From Nitriliruptoraceae bacterium (GTDB lineage Bacteria > Actinomycetota > Nitriliruptoria > Nitriliruptorales > Nitriliruptoraceae), in NCBI GenBank assembly GCA_007120485.1, contig SKNP01000078.1, positions 1-11,372 of the forward strand: a stretch of DNA of 11,372 nucleotides. Reading direction: 5' to 3'. The translations under genes and the position numbers were made by a program. A model generated the notes under the pieces. It saw only the letters and a list, made by a program, of their open reading frames with translations. It had not been told where the DNA came from and searched no databases. Each line of letters opens with the position of its first letter. The first letter of the stretch is position 1. Below are positions 1-6,699 of this stretch, piece after piece.

Positions 1-554
1 AGCACCAGGACCCGGCCGAGTTGGGCCGCGATCGCCCGGTCATCGGTCGAGGCGGCGAGCTCCTCCCGGCCGTCGAGCAGCACGGTCAGGGCCTGGTCGA
101 GGCCGGCGTCGGCCGCGCCTGCGTCGTCGACGTCGAGCGCCGGACCGAAGCACCACCCTTCCCCCTCATCCTCGAACGGGTGCACCTCGACGCGGGTGTG
201 GCAGTCGCGCTCGTGGGCGTCAGCGAACGTCAGCAGCAGGACGCGGGTTCGCAGGTCGGCGCCGTCGGTCACCGGCGGGATGGGGTCCTCCAGGGACCAG
301 GCCCGGCCGCTGACCGACAGTGCGAGTCGGTCCACGCCGAGCGGGAGGAGCAGCGCCAGCACCTCCAGGAGGGCCTGCAACAGGTCGCCGGGCTCGAACG
401 GGCGCAACGTGACGACGGCGACCGGGTCGTCCCCGCGGTAGGCGAGCAGCGTCGGCGCCGGTGGCGCACCCGCATCGAGGTCGTCGGCGGCGGTCGCCAG
501 CAACGAGGTCGCGGCGTCGCCCCAGGCATGGTCGGTCGCGAGATGGTCGAGCAT
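1..554 (-). CDS. Hypothetical protein, C-terminus cut by the window edge
   Basis: The minus-strand frame stays open from an ATG at 554 to the left edge and gives 184 visible residues beginning MLDHLATDHAWGDAATSLLA. The ATG is preceded by GGAG with a 7-nt spacer, a good ribosome binding site. Codon third positions are strongly G/C, and the composition is protein-like (acidic, Leu/Ala-rich), unlike the Arg/Pro-rich shadow frames over the same bases. No signal peptide or membrane segment is visible. A hydrophobic stretch around residues 60-73 (LLQALLEVLALLLPLG) looks like a buried helix of a soluble protein. I do not recognise the family and assign no function. It lies 170 bp downstream of glpK on the same strand, so co-transcription is possible, but a candidate terminator lies between them. 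The stop codon lies outside the window. Confidence 0.75.
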   Translation of the reverse strand, partial: MLDHLATDHAWGDAATSLLATAADDLDAGAPPAPTLLAYRGDDPVAVVTLRPFEPGDLLQALLEVLALLLPLGVDRLALSVSGRAWSLEDPIPPVTDGADLRTRVLLLTFADAHERDCHTRVEVHPFEDEGEGWCFGPALDVDDAGAADAGLDQALTVLLDGREELAASTDDRAIAAQLGRVLV

Positions 555-630
555 GATCGGACTCCAACGGATCGAGGTCCGGGCAGCTTCGCCGACGCGA
601 CATCGCCTGCACCGATGGATCCGCGGGGGC

Positions 631-639
631 TGTGGACAA
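631..639 (-). promoter_or_regulatory. Isolated DnaA-box match
   Basis: The minus strand reads TTGTCCACA, which matches the 9-mer DnaA box favoured in high-GC actinobacteria. It lies about 77 bp upstream of the ATG at 554. I found only this one copy in the window and no AT-rich region beside it, so it is not an origin. It could be a DnaA regulatory site or a chance match. Confidence 0.3.
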
Positions 640-660
640 CGGTGGCCGATCCGCGACGAC

Positions 661-702
661 CGGTCCTCGACCCGGCCCGATCGGTCCTCGACCGGGCCCG
701 AT
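661..702. repeat. Two-copy 21-bp tandem repeat, with a degenerate third copy to 725
   Basis: Two adjacent 21-bp units (661-681 and 682-702) have the form CGGTCCTCGACC[C/G]GGCCCGAT and differ at one base. A shorter related stretch ending in GGCCCGAT follows at 703-725 and abuts the glpK stop codon. The repeat is non-coding and lies in the gap downstream of glpK. Its GGCCC/GGGCC blocks can fold, so it may support the terminator called next to it. Confidence 0.6.
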
Positions 703-709
703 CGGCCCG
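693..709 (-). terminator. Candidate terminator hairpin after glpK
   Basis: A perfect 6-bp GC-only stem (CGGGCC / GGCCCG) with a 5-nt loop lies 15 nt beyond the glpK stop codon. A second, competing bulged stem (674-678 plus 683-686 with 690-693 plus 694-698) uses the same repeat. There is no T-tract, so the call rests on position and stem strength. Many actinobacterial terminators lack a clear U-tail. Confidence 0.35.
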
Positions 710-724
710 CCACCTCCGGCCCGA

Positions 725-2233
725 TCAGTCGTCGACGACGTGGGCCCAGCCCTTGGACCGGTTCACCGCTTCCCGCCAGCCGTCCAGCAGCCGACGGCGT
801 TCGTGCCGCTCCATCCGTGGCTCGAACCGACGGTCGAGCTCCCAGACGTCGTGCAGGTCGTCGGTCGAGTCCCACACACCGGCACCGAGCCCGGCGAGGA
901 ACGCCGCGCCGAGCACGGTGGTCTCCGCGTTCTTCGGGCGCAGCACCGGCACTCCCAGCAGATCCGCCTGGAGCTGACACAGCAGGTCGTTCTGCGAGGC
1001 GCCCCCGTCGACCCGCAGCTCCTGCATGTCCTGCTTGGACTCGCGCTCCATCAGTTCGCCGACATCGACCGTCTGGTAGGCCATCGCTTCCAGCGCGGCC
1101 CGAGCCAGGTGACGCCGGTCGGTACCCCGGGTCATCCCGACCAACGCCGCCCGGGCGTACTGGTCCCAGTGGGGCGCCCCCAGCCCGGCGAACGCCGGCA
1201 CCAGGTAGACGCCCTCGTTGCCGTCCGGGAGCTGCCCGGCCAGTTCCTCGGTCTGCGCCGCATCGTCGATGATGCCCAGCTGGTCGCGCAACCACTGGAC
1301 GGAGGCGCCGGTGACGAAGATCGCTCCCTCCAGAGCGTAGGTCGGGGTGCCGTCCAACTGCCAGGCGACCGAGGTCAGCAACCCGTTCTGGGAGTCGACC
1401 GCTTCCTCGCCGGTGTTGAGCAGCATGAACGAGCCGGTGCCGTAGGTGTTCTTCGAGGTACCCGGCTGCCAGGCCCCCTGTCCGAACAGCGCGGCCTGCT
1501 GATCACCGGCGATCCCGGTGATCGGCGCGGCGATGCCGAGGAAGGCCTCCGGGTCGGTGGTGCCGAAGTGGCCGGCGCTGTCGCGGACCTCCGGGAGCAG
1601 CGGTGCCGGGACCTCCAGCAGCTCCTGCATCGAGGTGCTCCAGCGACCCCGGCGCACGTCGTAGAGCATCGTCCGCGAGGCGTTCGACGGTTCGGTGACG
1701 TGCTCGCGCCCGGCGGTCATGCGTGCCACCAGCCACGTGTCCATCGTGCCGAACGCCAGCTCGCCGGCCTCCGCACGTTCTCGTGCCCCCTCGACCTCCT
1801 CGAGCAGCCAGGCGACCTTCGTCCCGGAGAAGTACGCGTCGACGACCAACCCGGTCTTCTTGCGGATCGTCGTGCCGTGGCCGGCCGCCTTCAGCCGGTC
1901 GCAGCGGGCGGCGGTCCGACGGTCCTGCCACACGATCGCGTGATGGATCGGCCGCAAGGTGCCGCGCTCCCAGAGCAGCGTGGTCTCACGCTGGTTGGTG
2001 ATCCCGATGCAGGTCACGTCGCCCGGACCGGTGTCGGCGTCGTCGAGCGCGCTCTGACAGGCCTGCTTGGTGGCCGACCAGATCTCCTCGCCGTCGTGCT
2101 CGACCCAGCCCGGTCGGGGGAAGTGCTGGGTGAACTCCTCGTAGCCGCTCCCGAGGATCTCCCCGCGGTCGTCCATGACGAAGCCCCGGACCCCGGTGGT
2201 GCCCTCGTCGATCGACAGGATGCGAACCGTCAC
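725..2233 (-). CDS. glpK: Glycerol kinase
   Basis: This cytoplasmic FGGY-family kinase phosphorylates glycerol with ATP to give sn-glycerol 3-phosphate, for catabolism and lipid synthesis. The 502 residues match the usual family length. The N-terminal phosphate-binding loop is at residues 8-16 (IDEGTTGVR). Glycerol-contacting residues are recognisable by alignment to E. coli GlpK as R82-E83 (NQRETT), Y134 and D244-Q245 (GIAGDQQAALFGQ). The C-terminal ATPase lobe contains DGGASQNDLL and LGAAFLAGLG. Two departures from the E. coli enzyme are Glu at the second position of the loop (DEGTT rather than DQGTT) and no obvious Arg-containing loop for fructose-1,6-bisphosphate inhibition. The GTG start at 2233 is fixed by GAGGAG six bases upstream. 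No glpF or glpD is adjacent. It is divergent from the phosphatase gene at 2372. Confidence 0.96.
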   Translation of the reverse strand: MTVRILSIDEGTTGVRGFVMDDRGEILGSGYEEFTQHFPRPGWVEHDGEEIWSATKQACQSALDDADTGPGDVTCIGITNQRETTLLWERGTLRPIHHAIVWQDRRTAARCDRLKAAGHGTTIRKKTGLVVDAYFSGTKVAWLLEEVEGARERAEAGELAFGTMDTWLVARMTAGREHVTEPSNASRTMLYDVRRGRWSTSMQELLEVPAPLLPEVRDSAGHFGTTDPEAFLGIAAPITGIAGDQQAALFGQGAWQPGTSKNTYGTGSFMLLNTGEEAVDSQNGLLTSVAWQLDGTPTYALEGAIFVTGASVQWLRDQLGIIDDAAQTEELAGQLPDGNEGVYLVPAFAGLGAPHWDQYARAALVGMTRGTDRRHLARAALEAMAYQTVDVGELMERESKQDMQELRVDGGASQNDLLCQLQADLLGVPVLRPKNAETTVLGAAFLAGLGAGVWDSTDDLHDVWELDRRFEPRMERHERRRLLDGWREAVNRSKGWAHVVDD

Positions 2234-2269
2234 GGACGTCTCCTCGTTGGTCTCAGCGGTACGTGACGA

Positions 2270-2279
2270 ACCCTAGGCT
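2270..2279. promoter_or_regulatory. Overlapping antiparallel -10-like hexamers between glpK and the phosphatase gene
   Basis: The 10 bp ACCCTAGGCT read TAGGCT on the plus strand (2274-2279) and TAGGGT on the minus strand (2275-2270). Both fit the actinobacterial TANNNT -10 pattern. They share the central TA and face outward toward the phosphatase gene (start 2372) and glpK (start 2233). No convincing -35 hexamer lies at normal spacing on either side. The predicted leader is about 85 nt toward the phosphatase and about 30 nt toward glpK. Confidence 0.45.
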
Positions 2280-2371
2280 CATCACCCGCCAACCGTCGCC
2301 CGCGACACCTGGACGCCTCACCATCCTCCGTCCCGGTGACACGGCGGCACCGCCGTCCGTAGGAGCTTGCG

Positions 2372-3199
2372 ATGAGCCAGTCGCCCGGTTCGCCCAGCCT
2401 GGACGTGGCCGGTCTGCGGTCGCTGGCCGTCGAGGTGGCGATCGAGGCCGGCACGCTGCTCCAGGGCTTCGCCCGCGATCTGGCGGAGGGTCGCGATATC
2501 GACGTCTCGAGCAAGAGCACCTCGACCGATCCGGTGTCCGAAGCCGACCGGGCCGCGGAGCGGTTGATCGCTGAGCGGCTGCTGGCGGCACGTCCCGACG
2601 ACGGCATGCTCGGCGAGGAGGATCAGGCCGGGCGCACGGGTAGCTCCGGGCTGACCTGGGTCGTCGATCCGCTCGACGGCACGGTGAACTTCCTCTACGG
2701 CCTGCCGGCCTGGAGCGTGTCGATCGCCGCGGTCGACGCCGATGGACCGATCGCGGGTGCGGTCCATCATCCACCGATGGAGGAGATCTTCCACGCCGCC
2801 CGCGGGGCCGGCGCGAAGCTCGGTGATCGGTCGTTGGCCTGCTCGCAGGTCGCGGACCTGAGCGACACGCTGGTCGCCACCGGGTTCGCCTACGACCGCG
2901 CGGTGCGGTCCGATCAGGCGCGCATGGCGGTCGGGCTGCTGCAACAGGTCCGTGATCTGCGCCGGGCCGGCTCGGCCGCGCTCGATCTGGCGTGGGTCGC
3001 CGCCGGCCGGCACGACGCCTACCTGGAGTTCGGACTGAACGTGTGGGACTGGGCCGCCGGGCGGCTGCTCATCACCGAAGCGGGCGGCGTGGTCAGCGAG
3101 CACCGCCGGTCGCTGGGAGGGCAGGAGCGTCCGGGCCTGGTGGCCGGGGGCCGCGCCGCCCACGACCACCTGGTGGACTGGCTGGAGGATCGATCATGA
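2372..3199 (+). CDS. Inositol-monophosphatase-family phosphatase (SuhB/HisN-like)
   Basis: This is a Mg-dependent phosphomonoesterase of the IMPase superfamily, 275 residues, typical for the family. Metal and catalytic motifs are intact: G81-E82-E83; the signature WVVDPLDGTVNF with D99 and D102; and the C-terminal W225-D226-W227-A-A-G motif followed by ITEAGG. The start at 2372 is preceded by GGAG (TAGGAGCTTGCG-ATG). Substrate cannot be read from sequence. In actinobacteria this fold serves inositol-1-phosphatase, histidinol-phosphatase and fructose-1,6-bisphosphatase-like roles, and no his, ino or cys gene is nearby to decide. It is the first gene of a two-gene operon: its TGA overlaps the next gene's ATG by 4 bp. 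It is likely transcribed from the divergent promoter region shared with glpK. Confidence 0.9.
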   Translation: MSQSPGSPSLDVAGLRSLAVEVAIEAGTLLQGFARDLAEGRDIDVSSKSTSTDPVSEADRAAERLIAERLLAARPDDGMLGEEDQAGRTGSSGLTWVVDPLDGTVNFLYGLPAWSVSIAAVDADGPIAGAVHHPPMEEIFHAARGAGAKLGDRSLACSQVADLSDTLVATGFAYDRAVRSDQARMAVGLLQQVRDLRRAGSAALDLAWVAAGRHDAYLEFGLNVWDWAAGRLLITEAGGVVSEHRRSLGGQERPGLVAGGRAAHDHLVDWLEDRS

Positions 3200-4239
3200 C
3201 CACCTCGACGTCCTCCGGCCCGATCGACCTGCGCTCCGACACCGTGACCCGTCCGACCGCGGGGATGCGGCAGGCCATGGCGGCCGCCGAGGTCGGCGAC
3301 GATGTCTACGGCGAGGATCCGACCGTCCGCGCGCTCGAGGAGCGCGTCGCCGCGTGGTTCGGACGGGAGGCCGCGGTGTTGACGCCGTCGGGGATCATGG
3401 CGACCCAGGTGCTGTTGCGGGCCCTGACCCGGCCCGGGACGGAGGTGGTGTGCGAGTCCGACGCCCACCTGGTCGCCTACGAGGCGGGCGCGGCAGCGAT
3501 CAACGCGCAGGTGCAGTTCCGGACCGTCGACGGCGACCGTGGGCGGCTCGATCGCGAACGGGTCGCCGCGGCGCTACGGCCGGCCGCGTTCCCCTACACC
3601 GAGGTGGCGGCGGTGTCGGTGGAGGAGACCACCAACCGGGGTGGCGGTGCGGTCCACGGGCTGGAGGCGTTGCGGACGTTGCGGTCCCTCGCGGACGAGC
3701 GGGGGCTGGCGTTCCACGGGGACGGTGCCCGGTTGTGGCACGCGTTGGTCGCCACCGGGGACGACCCCGTCGCGGTCGGGCGGACGTTCACCGCCTTCAG
3801 CGTGTGCCTGTCCAAGGGGCTGGGCGCACCGGTGGGGTCGCTGGCGATCGGTGACGCCGAGGTGGTCGCCGACGCCCGCGTCTGGCGGCGACGCTTCGGC
3901 GGGGCGATGCGCCAGGCGGGGGTGCTGGCGGCGGCGGGGCTCTACGCCCTGGACCATCACGTGGATCGGCTCGCCGAGGACCATGCGAACGCGACGGTGC
4001 TCGCCGATCGGATCGCGGGCGACGTGCCGGACGCCGTGGACCCGGGGAGCGTCACGACCAACATGGTCTACGTCGACACCGGCCCGCGGCCGGCCGCGGA
4101 GGTGGTCGACGCGCTGGCGGCGGACGGGATCCTGGTGGGGGCGATGGGCCCGAACCTGCTCCGGCTGGTCACCCACCTGGACATGGATGCCGTGGCTGCA
4201 CAGGGTGCCGGCGAGCGGATCGCGGCCGCGCTTCGCTGA
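3196..4239 (+). CDS. ltaE: Low-specificity L-threonine aldolase
   Basis: This is a cytoplasmic PLP enzyme of the beta-eliminating-lyase/threonine aldolase family, cleaving L-threonine or L-allo-threonine to glycine and acetaldehyde. At 347 residues it has the family's usual length. Visible motifs are the N-terminal IDLRSDTVTRPT (10-21), GDDVYGEDPTV (34-44), the H91 segment ESDAHLVAYEAGA, HGDGARLWHA (174-183), the PLP-lysine segment VCLSKGLGAPVGS with K207, and the C-terminal LLRLVTHLD carrying R323. The ATG at 3196 overlaps the upstream stop (ATGA) and has GGAGG at 3184-3188 inside the previous gene, so translational coupling is likely. The same frame stays open upstream to 2992, but that part lies inside the phosphatase gene. 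Why a threonine aldolase is coupled to an IMPase-type phosphatase is not evident. Confidence 0.94.
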   Translation: MTTSTSSGPIDLRSDTVTRPTAGMRQAMAAAEVGDDVYGEDPTVRALEERVAAWFGREAAVLTPSGIMATQVLLRALTRPGTEVVCESDAHLVAYEAGAAAINAQVQFRTVDGDRGRLDRERVAAALRPAAFPYTEVAAVSVEETTNRGGGAVHGLEALRTLRSLADERGLAFHGDGARLWHALVATGDDPVAVGRTFTAFSVCLSKGLGAPVGSLAIGDAEVVADARVWRRRFGGAMRQAGVLAAAGLYALDHHVDRLAEDHANATVLADRIAGDVPDAVDPGSVTTNMVYVDTGPRPAAEVVDALAADGILVGAMGPNLLRLVTHLDMDAVAAQGAGERIAAALR

Positions 4240-4280
4240 GCGACGGGCGGAGACGATGCGGGCCGCGCGGGCCGCGCCAG

Positions 4281-4294
4281 CCGCGTCATCGCGG
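4281..4294. terminator. Weak candidate terminator between convergent ltaE and DAHP synthase genes
   Basis: The 66-bp convergent gap (4240-4305) contains a 5-bp GC hairpin, CCGCG-TCAT-CGCGG. It also has a direct repeat of GGGCCGCGC at about 4260-4277. There is no T-tract. It could act in either direction, but the stem is short. Confidence 0.25.
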
Positions 4295-4305
4295 ACGGAC
4301 GTCCT

Positions 4306-5376
4306 TCAGACGGTCGCCGCCGAGCGGCCCCACGCGCCGTCACGTCGTTGCCGGTCGACCGTCGCGACCTCGCGGCCGGATGCGCCAGCGAACCGCTGCA
4401 CCGTCTCGCGCAACTGCAGGAGGTCGTCGCGGACCAGCGCCTGCGGGCCGTCGCAGAGGGCGGCCTCCGGCTTGGGGTGGACGTCGACGATGATGCCGTC
4501 GGCGCCGACCGCGATGCCGGCGCGGATCAGCGGGAGGACCAGCTCGCGCTTACCCCCCGAGTGCGACGGGTCGATGATCACCGGCAGGTGGGTCAGCGAC
4601 TGAGCGACCGGGACGGCGGAGACGTCCAGCGTGTTGCGGGTCATCGGCTCGTAGGTGCGGATGCCGCGCTCGCACAGGACGACCTGCAGGTTGCCGGTGT
4701 GCGCGATGTACTCCGCCGCCATGATCCACTCGTCGATCGTGGCGGTCAGCCCACGCTTGAGCAGGACCGGCTTGCCGGCCATGCCGACTTCCTTGAGCAG
4801 CTGGAAGTTCTGCATGTTGCGGGCGCCGACCTGCAGCATGTCGGCCTTCGCCGCGACCGTGTCGACGTCCGCGGGGGTCACGACCTCGGTGACGAACGGC
4901 AGGTCGAGGTCGCGCGAGACGCCGTGGAGGATGTCCAGCCCCGGCTCGCCGAGGCCCTGGAAGGCGTACGGCGAGGTCCGTGGCTTGTACGCGCCGCCGC
5001 GGAGGATCGTCGCACCGGCCTCCTTGGCCATCCGACAGCCCTGCTCGGTCTGTTCCTCGGTCTCCACGGCGCACGGACCGGCGATCAGCGTGACGGTGTC
5101 GCGGCCTATGGCGGAGTCGCCGACCCAGACGGTCGACGGCCGAGGATGGGTCTCCGTGCTGACCAGCTTGTACGGCTTGCTGACCCGGATGACGTCCTCG
5201 ACACCGGGGAAGGCGTGCAGCGGCAGTTCGGTGAACTGCGCCAGATCACCCACCAGGCCGATGATCGTCTGGTTCTTGCCGCGGGAGACGAACGCGTCGC
5301 CCCCGACCTCGGAGATCGCCTTGACGACCTTCGTGACGTCGGCATCGCTGGCGCCGCCACGCATCACCACGACCAT
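4306..5376 (-). CDS. aroF: 3-deoxy-7-phosphoheptulonate (DAHP) synthase, type I-beta with N-terminal regulatory domain
   Basis: The enzyme condenses phosphoenolpyruvate and erythrose 4-phosphate to DAHP, the committed step to chorismate and aromatic amino acids. It is 356 residues. Residues 1-70 form a ferredoxin/ACT-like domain (MVVVMRGGASDADV, SRGKNQTIIGLVGD), as in the Thermotoga-type enzyme, followed by the TIM barrel. Barrel motifs are LIAGPCAVE (C102), GGAYKPRTSPYAFQGLGEPG, VLLKRG, IIDPSHSGGKRE (H272) and VDVHPKPEAALCDGPQAL (D298, D309). Metal ligands by comparison with T. maritima are C102, H272, position 298 and D309; position 298 is Asp here where I recall Glu. A 25-residue polar tail follows the barrel. 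The ATG at 5376 has GAGAGAGGA with a 7-nt spacer. The open frame continues upstream to 5724, but that part is Arg-rich and overlaps the divergent gene. Confidence 0.94.
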   Translation of the reverse strand: MVVVMRGGASDADVTKVVKAISEVGGDAFVSRGKNQTIIGLVGDLAQFTELPLHAFPGVEDVIRVSKPYKLVSTETHPRPSTVWVGDSAIGRDTVTLIAGPCAVETEEQTEQGCRMAKEAGATILRGGAYKPRTSPYAFQGLGEPGLDILHGVSRDLDLPFVTEVVTPADVDTVAAKADMLQVGARNMQNFQLLKEVGMAGKPVLLKRGLTATIDEWIMAAEYIAHTGNLQVVLCERGIRTYEPMTRNTLDVSAVPVAQSLTHLPVIIDPSHSGGKRELVLPLIRAGIAVGADGIIVDVHPKPEAALCDGPQALVRDDLLQLRETVQRFAGASGREVATVDRQRRDGAWGRSAATV

Positions 5377-5517
5377 CGAAGCGTCCTCTCTCACTGGTGG
5401 GCCCCATCTCGGTGCGGTCATCTGGCCCGCGCCGGAACGGTACCACCGGCGTGCTCGTGCGATGTCCGCGCGCGCGGTGGCCTGACCGTGTCGATCGGTT
5501 GGGCGGGGGCGAGGCTC

Positions 5518-5523
5518 TAGGCT
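5518..5523 (+). promoter_or_regulatory. Candidate -10 (TAGGCT) ahead of the zinc-ribbon membrane protein gene
   Basis: TAGGCT is identical to the plus-strand hexamer at 2274-2279 and lies 63 bp upstream of the GTG at 5587. A -35 is not convincing at 16-18 bp. The 210-bp divergent region (5377-5586) also holds a possible minus-strand TACCGT for the DAHP synthase gene near 5440-5446. Confidence 0.35.
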
Positions 5524-5535
5524 GGTGGACCACGT

Positions 5536-5558
5536 GGCGGAACCACCGCCCGTGGTGG
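5536..5558 (+). other. Two mutually exclusive small hairpins in the leader of the zinc-ribbon gene
   Basis: GGCGG (5536-5540) can pair with CCGCC (5546-5550). Alternatively CCACC (5543-5547) can pair with GGTGG (5554-5558). The two stems share bases 5546-5547 and cannot form together. They end 9 nt before the GGAGGGG at 5568-5574. The stems are only 5 bp each. Confidence 0.25.
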
Positions 5559-5586
5559 CCCGTCGCTGGAGGGGATCGACCGACAC

Positions 5587-6699
5587 GTGAACGACCGCGA
5601 ACCCCCCGACGAGTCCGCATCCGCGTCGACCGAGCCAGCGTCGCTGGCCTGTCCGTCCTGTGGCGCTGACCTGGCACCACCGGGTCGGTTCTGCGTGGCC
5701 TGCGGCGACGCGGTCGGGTCCCACGCCCTGTCCGACGACGCGATCGACGAACCGACCCGTACGGTCCAGACGATGGCAGGATCGTCATCGCCGCCACCAG
5801 CCTCGGGGCGCCCCGCGATGCGACCATGCCCGAGCTGCCAGGTCGACAACGTTCGGACGCGCGTGCTCTGCGCCTCCTGTGGTGCCGACCTCGACGGCGA
5901 CGACGCGGCGACGGTGCCGCCATCGCCGCGTACCCAGCTGAGCTTCCAGGCCCGTCGGCGGCGTCGGACGCCGACCGACGAACGACGGCCCTGGCGTTGG
6001 GTGTGGTGGGCCGCCGCGGGACTGCTCGCGGTGGGGCTGGTCGTCGGTGGGTTGATCGTGGGGGAGTTGGGTCCCTTCGCGCCGGAGGAGGGGCCGCTGG
6101 ACCCGGTCGCGTTCCCCGCGGACCGCTACCCGTCGGATCCGGAACCGCTGGCGCTCGCCAGCGTCGCCACGGTGACGAGCAGGGAGCCCGAGGCCGGCCG
6201 GACCTTCGATCCGCAGGCGATGGTCGATGGTGATCCGGCCTCGGCCTGGCACGGCGACGCGGACGAGCTACCGACCGGTACCGACGAGAAGCTCGACGTG
6301 TTCTTCGAGCAGCCCGTCTGGCTCAACGCGATCGTGGTGGCCAACGGCGATCACGCCGATGCGGACGCCTACGCGGCGGCTGGCCGTCTCCAGCAGGTCG
6401 CGGTGCGGTTCGACGGCGGCACGGTGATCGAGGCGACCTTGCTGGATCTCGGACGGGCACTGCAGCGTGTCGAGTTCGAGGAGCCGGTCCTGACGACCGC
6501 GGTCCGGCTGGAGGTGCTCGAGGTCGTCGCCGGCGACGACCGGTCGGACCCGGCGGTCTCGCGCCTGGAGTTCGACGGGTTCCCGGCGGACGCGTCGGAT
6601 GCGGCGTTGGCTGAAGAGCGGGCCGAGGACCGGCCGGCAGCTGGCGTGATCACGTTGACGGAGGGATCGCCGCAGCTGCGGCTGCCCGGGCAGGACTGA
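5587..6699 (+). CDS. Zinc-ribbon single-pass membrane protein with extracytoplasmic discoidin-like domain
   Basis: The protein has 370 residues in clear modules. Two zinc ribbons come first (C22/C25/C36/C39 and C81/C84/C95/C98, both CxxC...CxxC) with a Ser/Thr/Pro-rich linker between them. A basic stretch (QARRRRR, 122-127) precedes one transmembrane helix at about 139-160, which implies cytoplasmic ribbons and an external C-terminus. Residues about 190-332 resemble a discoidin/F5-8C-type fold (FDPQAMVDGDPASAWHGD, LDVFFEQPVWLNAIVVANGD, VRLEVLEV, SRLEFDGF), as in the NADase-type glycan-binding modules common in actinobacteria. A glycan or envelope ligand is inferred from that resemblance. The GTG at 5587 has GGAGGGG at 5568-5574 with a rather long 12-nt spacer; the next ATG would delete the first ribbon. 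The linker DEPTRTVQT (54-62) has three Thr after acidic residues and could be a kinase target. It converges on the PASTA kinase gene. Confidence 0.85.
   Translation: MNDREPPDESASASTEPASLACPSCGADLAPPGRFCVACGDAVGSHALSDDAIDEPTRTVQTMAGSSSPPPASGRPAMRPCPSCQVDNVRTRVLCASCGADLDGDDAATVPPSPRTQLSFQARRRRRTPTDERRPWRWVWWAAAGLLAVGLVVGGLIVGELGPFAPEEGPLDPVAFPADRYPSDPEPLALASVATVTSREPEAGRTFDPQAMVDGDPASAWHGDADELPTGTDEKLDVFFEQPVWLNAIVVANGDHADADAYAAAGRLQQVAVRFDGGTVIEATLLDLGRALQRVEFEEPVLTTAVRLEVLEVVAGDDRSDPAVSRLEFDGFPADASDAALAEERAEDRPAAGVITLTEGSPQLRLPGQD

Noticed and set aside
632..2266. A 544-residue plus-strand open frame covering glpK on the opposite strand
   Set aside because: It is antisense to a full-length conserved enzyme. 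Its product is composed of Arg/Gly/Pro/Val-rich low-complexity protein with no family resemblance, the usual by-product of GC-rich third positions.
2318..3169. A 283-residue minus-strand frame opposite the phosphatase
   Set aside because: It is antisense to an intact IMPase-family gene with all catalytic motifs; its composition is typical of a shadow frame.
2992..3195. An upstream extension of threonine aldolase
   Set aside because: The extension lies wholly inside the phosphatase gene in another frame and is Arg/Pro/Gly-rich; the ATGA overlap with GGAGG fixes the start at 3196.
4348..5520. A 390-residue plus-strand open frame opposite DAHP synthase
   Set aside because: It is a shadow of the conserved minus-strand gene, Asp/Arg/Val-rich, and without a ribosome binding site supporting its start.
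5377..5724. A 116-residue N-terminal extension of DAHP synthase
   Set aside because: The family's first residues begin at MVVVMRGG (5376) with a good ribosome binding site. The extension is Arg/Gly/Thr-rich and overlaps the divergent gene.
6682..6693. A perfect 12-bp palindrome CTGCCCGGGCAG near the end of the zinc-ribbon gene
   Set aside because: It has no loop, lies in coding sequence (RLPGQ), and such GC palindromes are expected at this composition.
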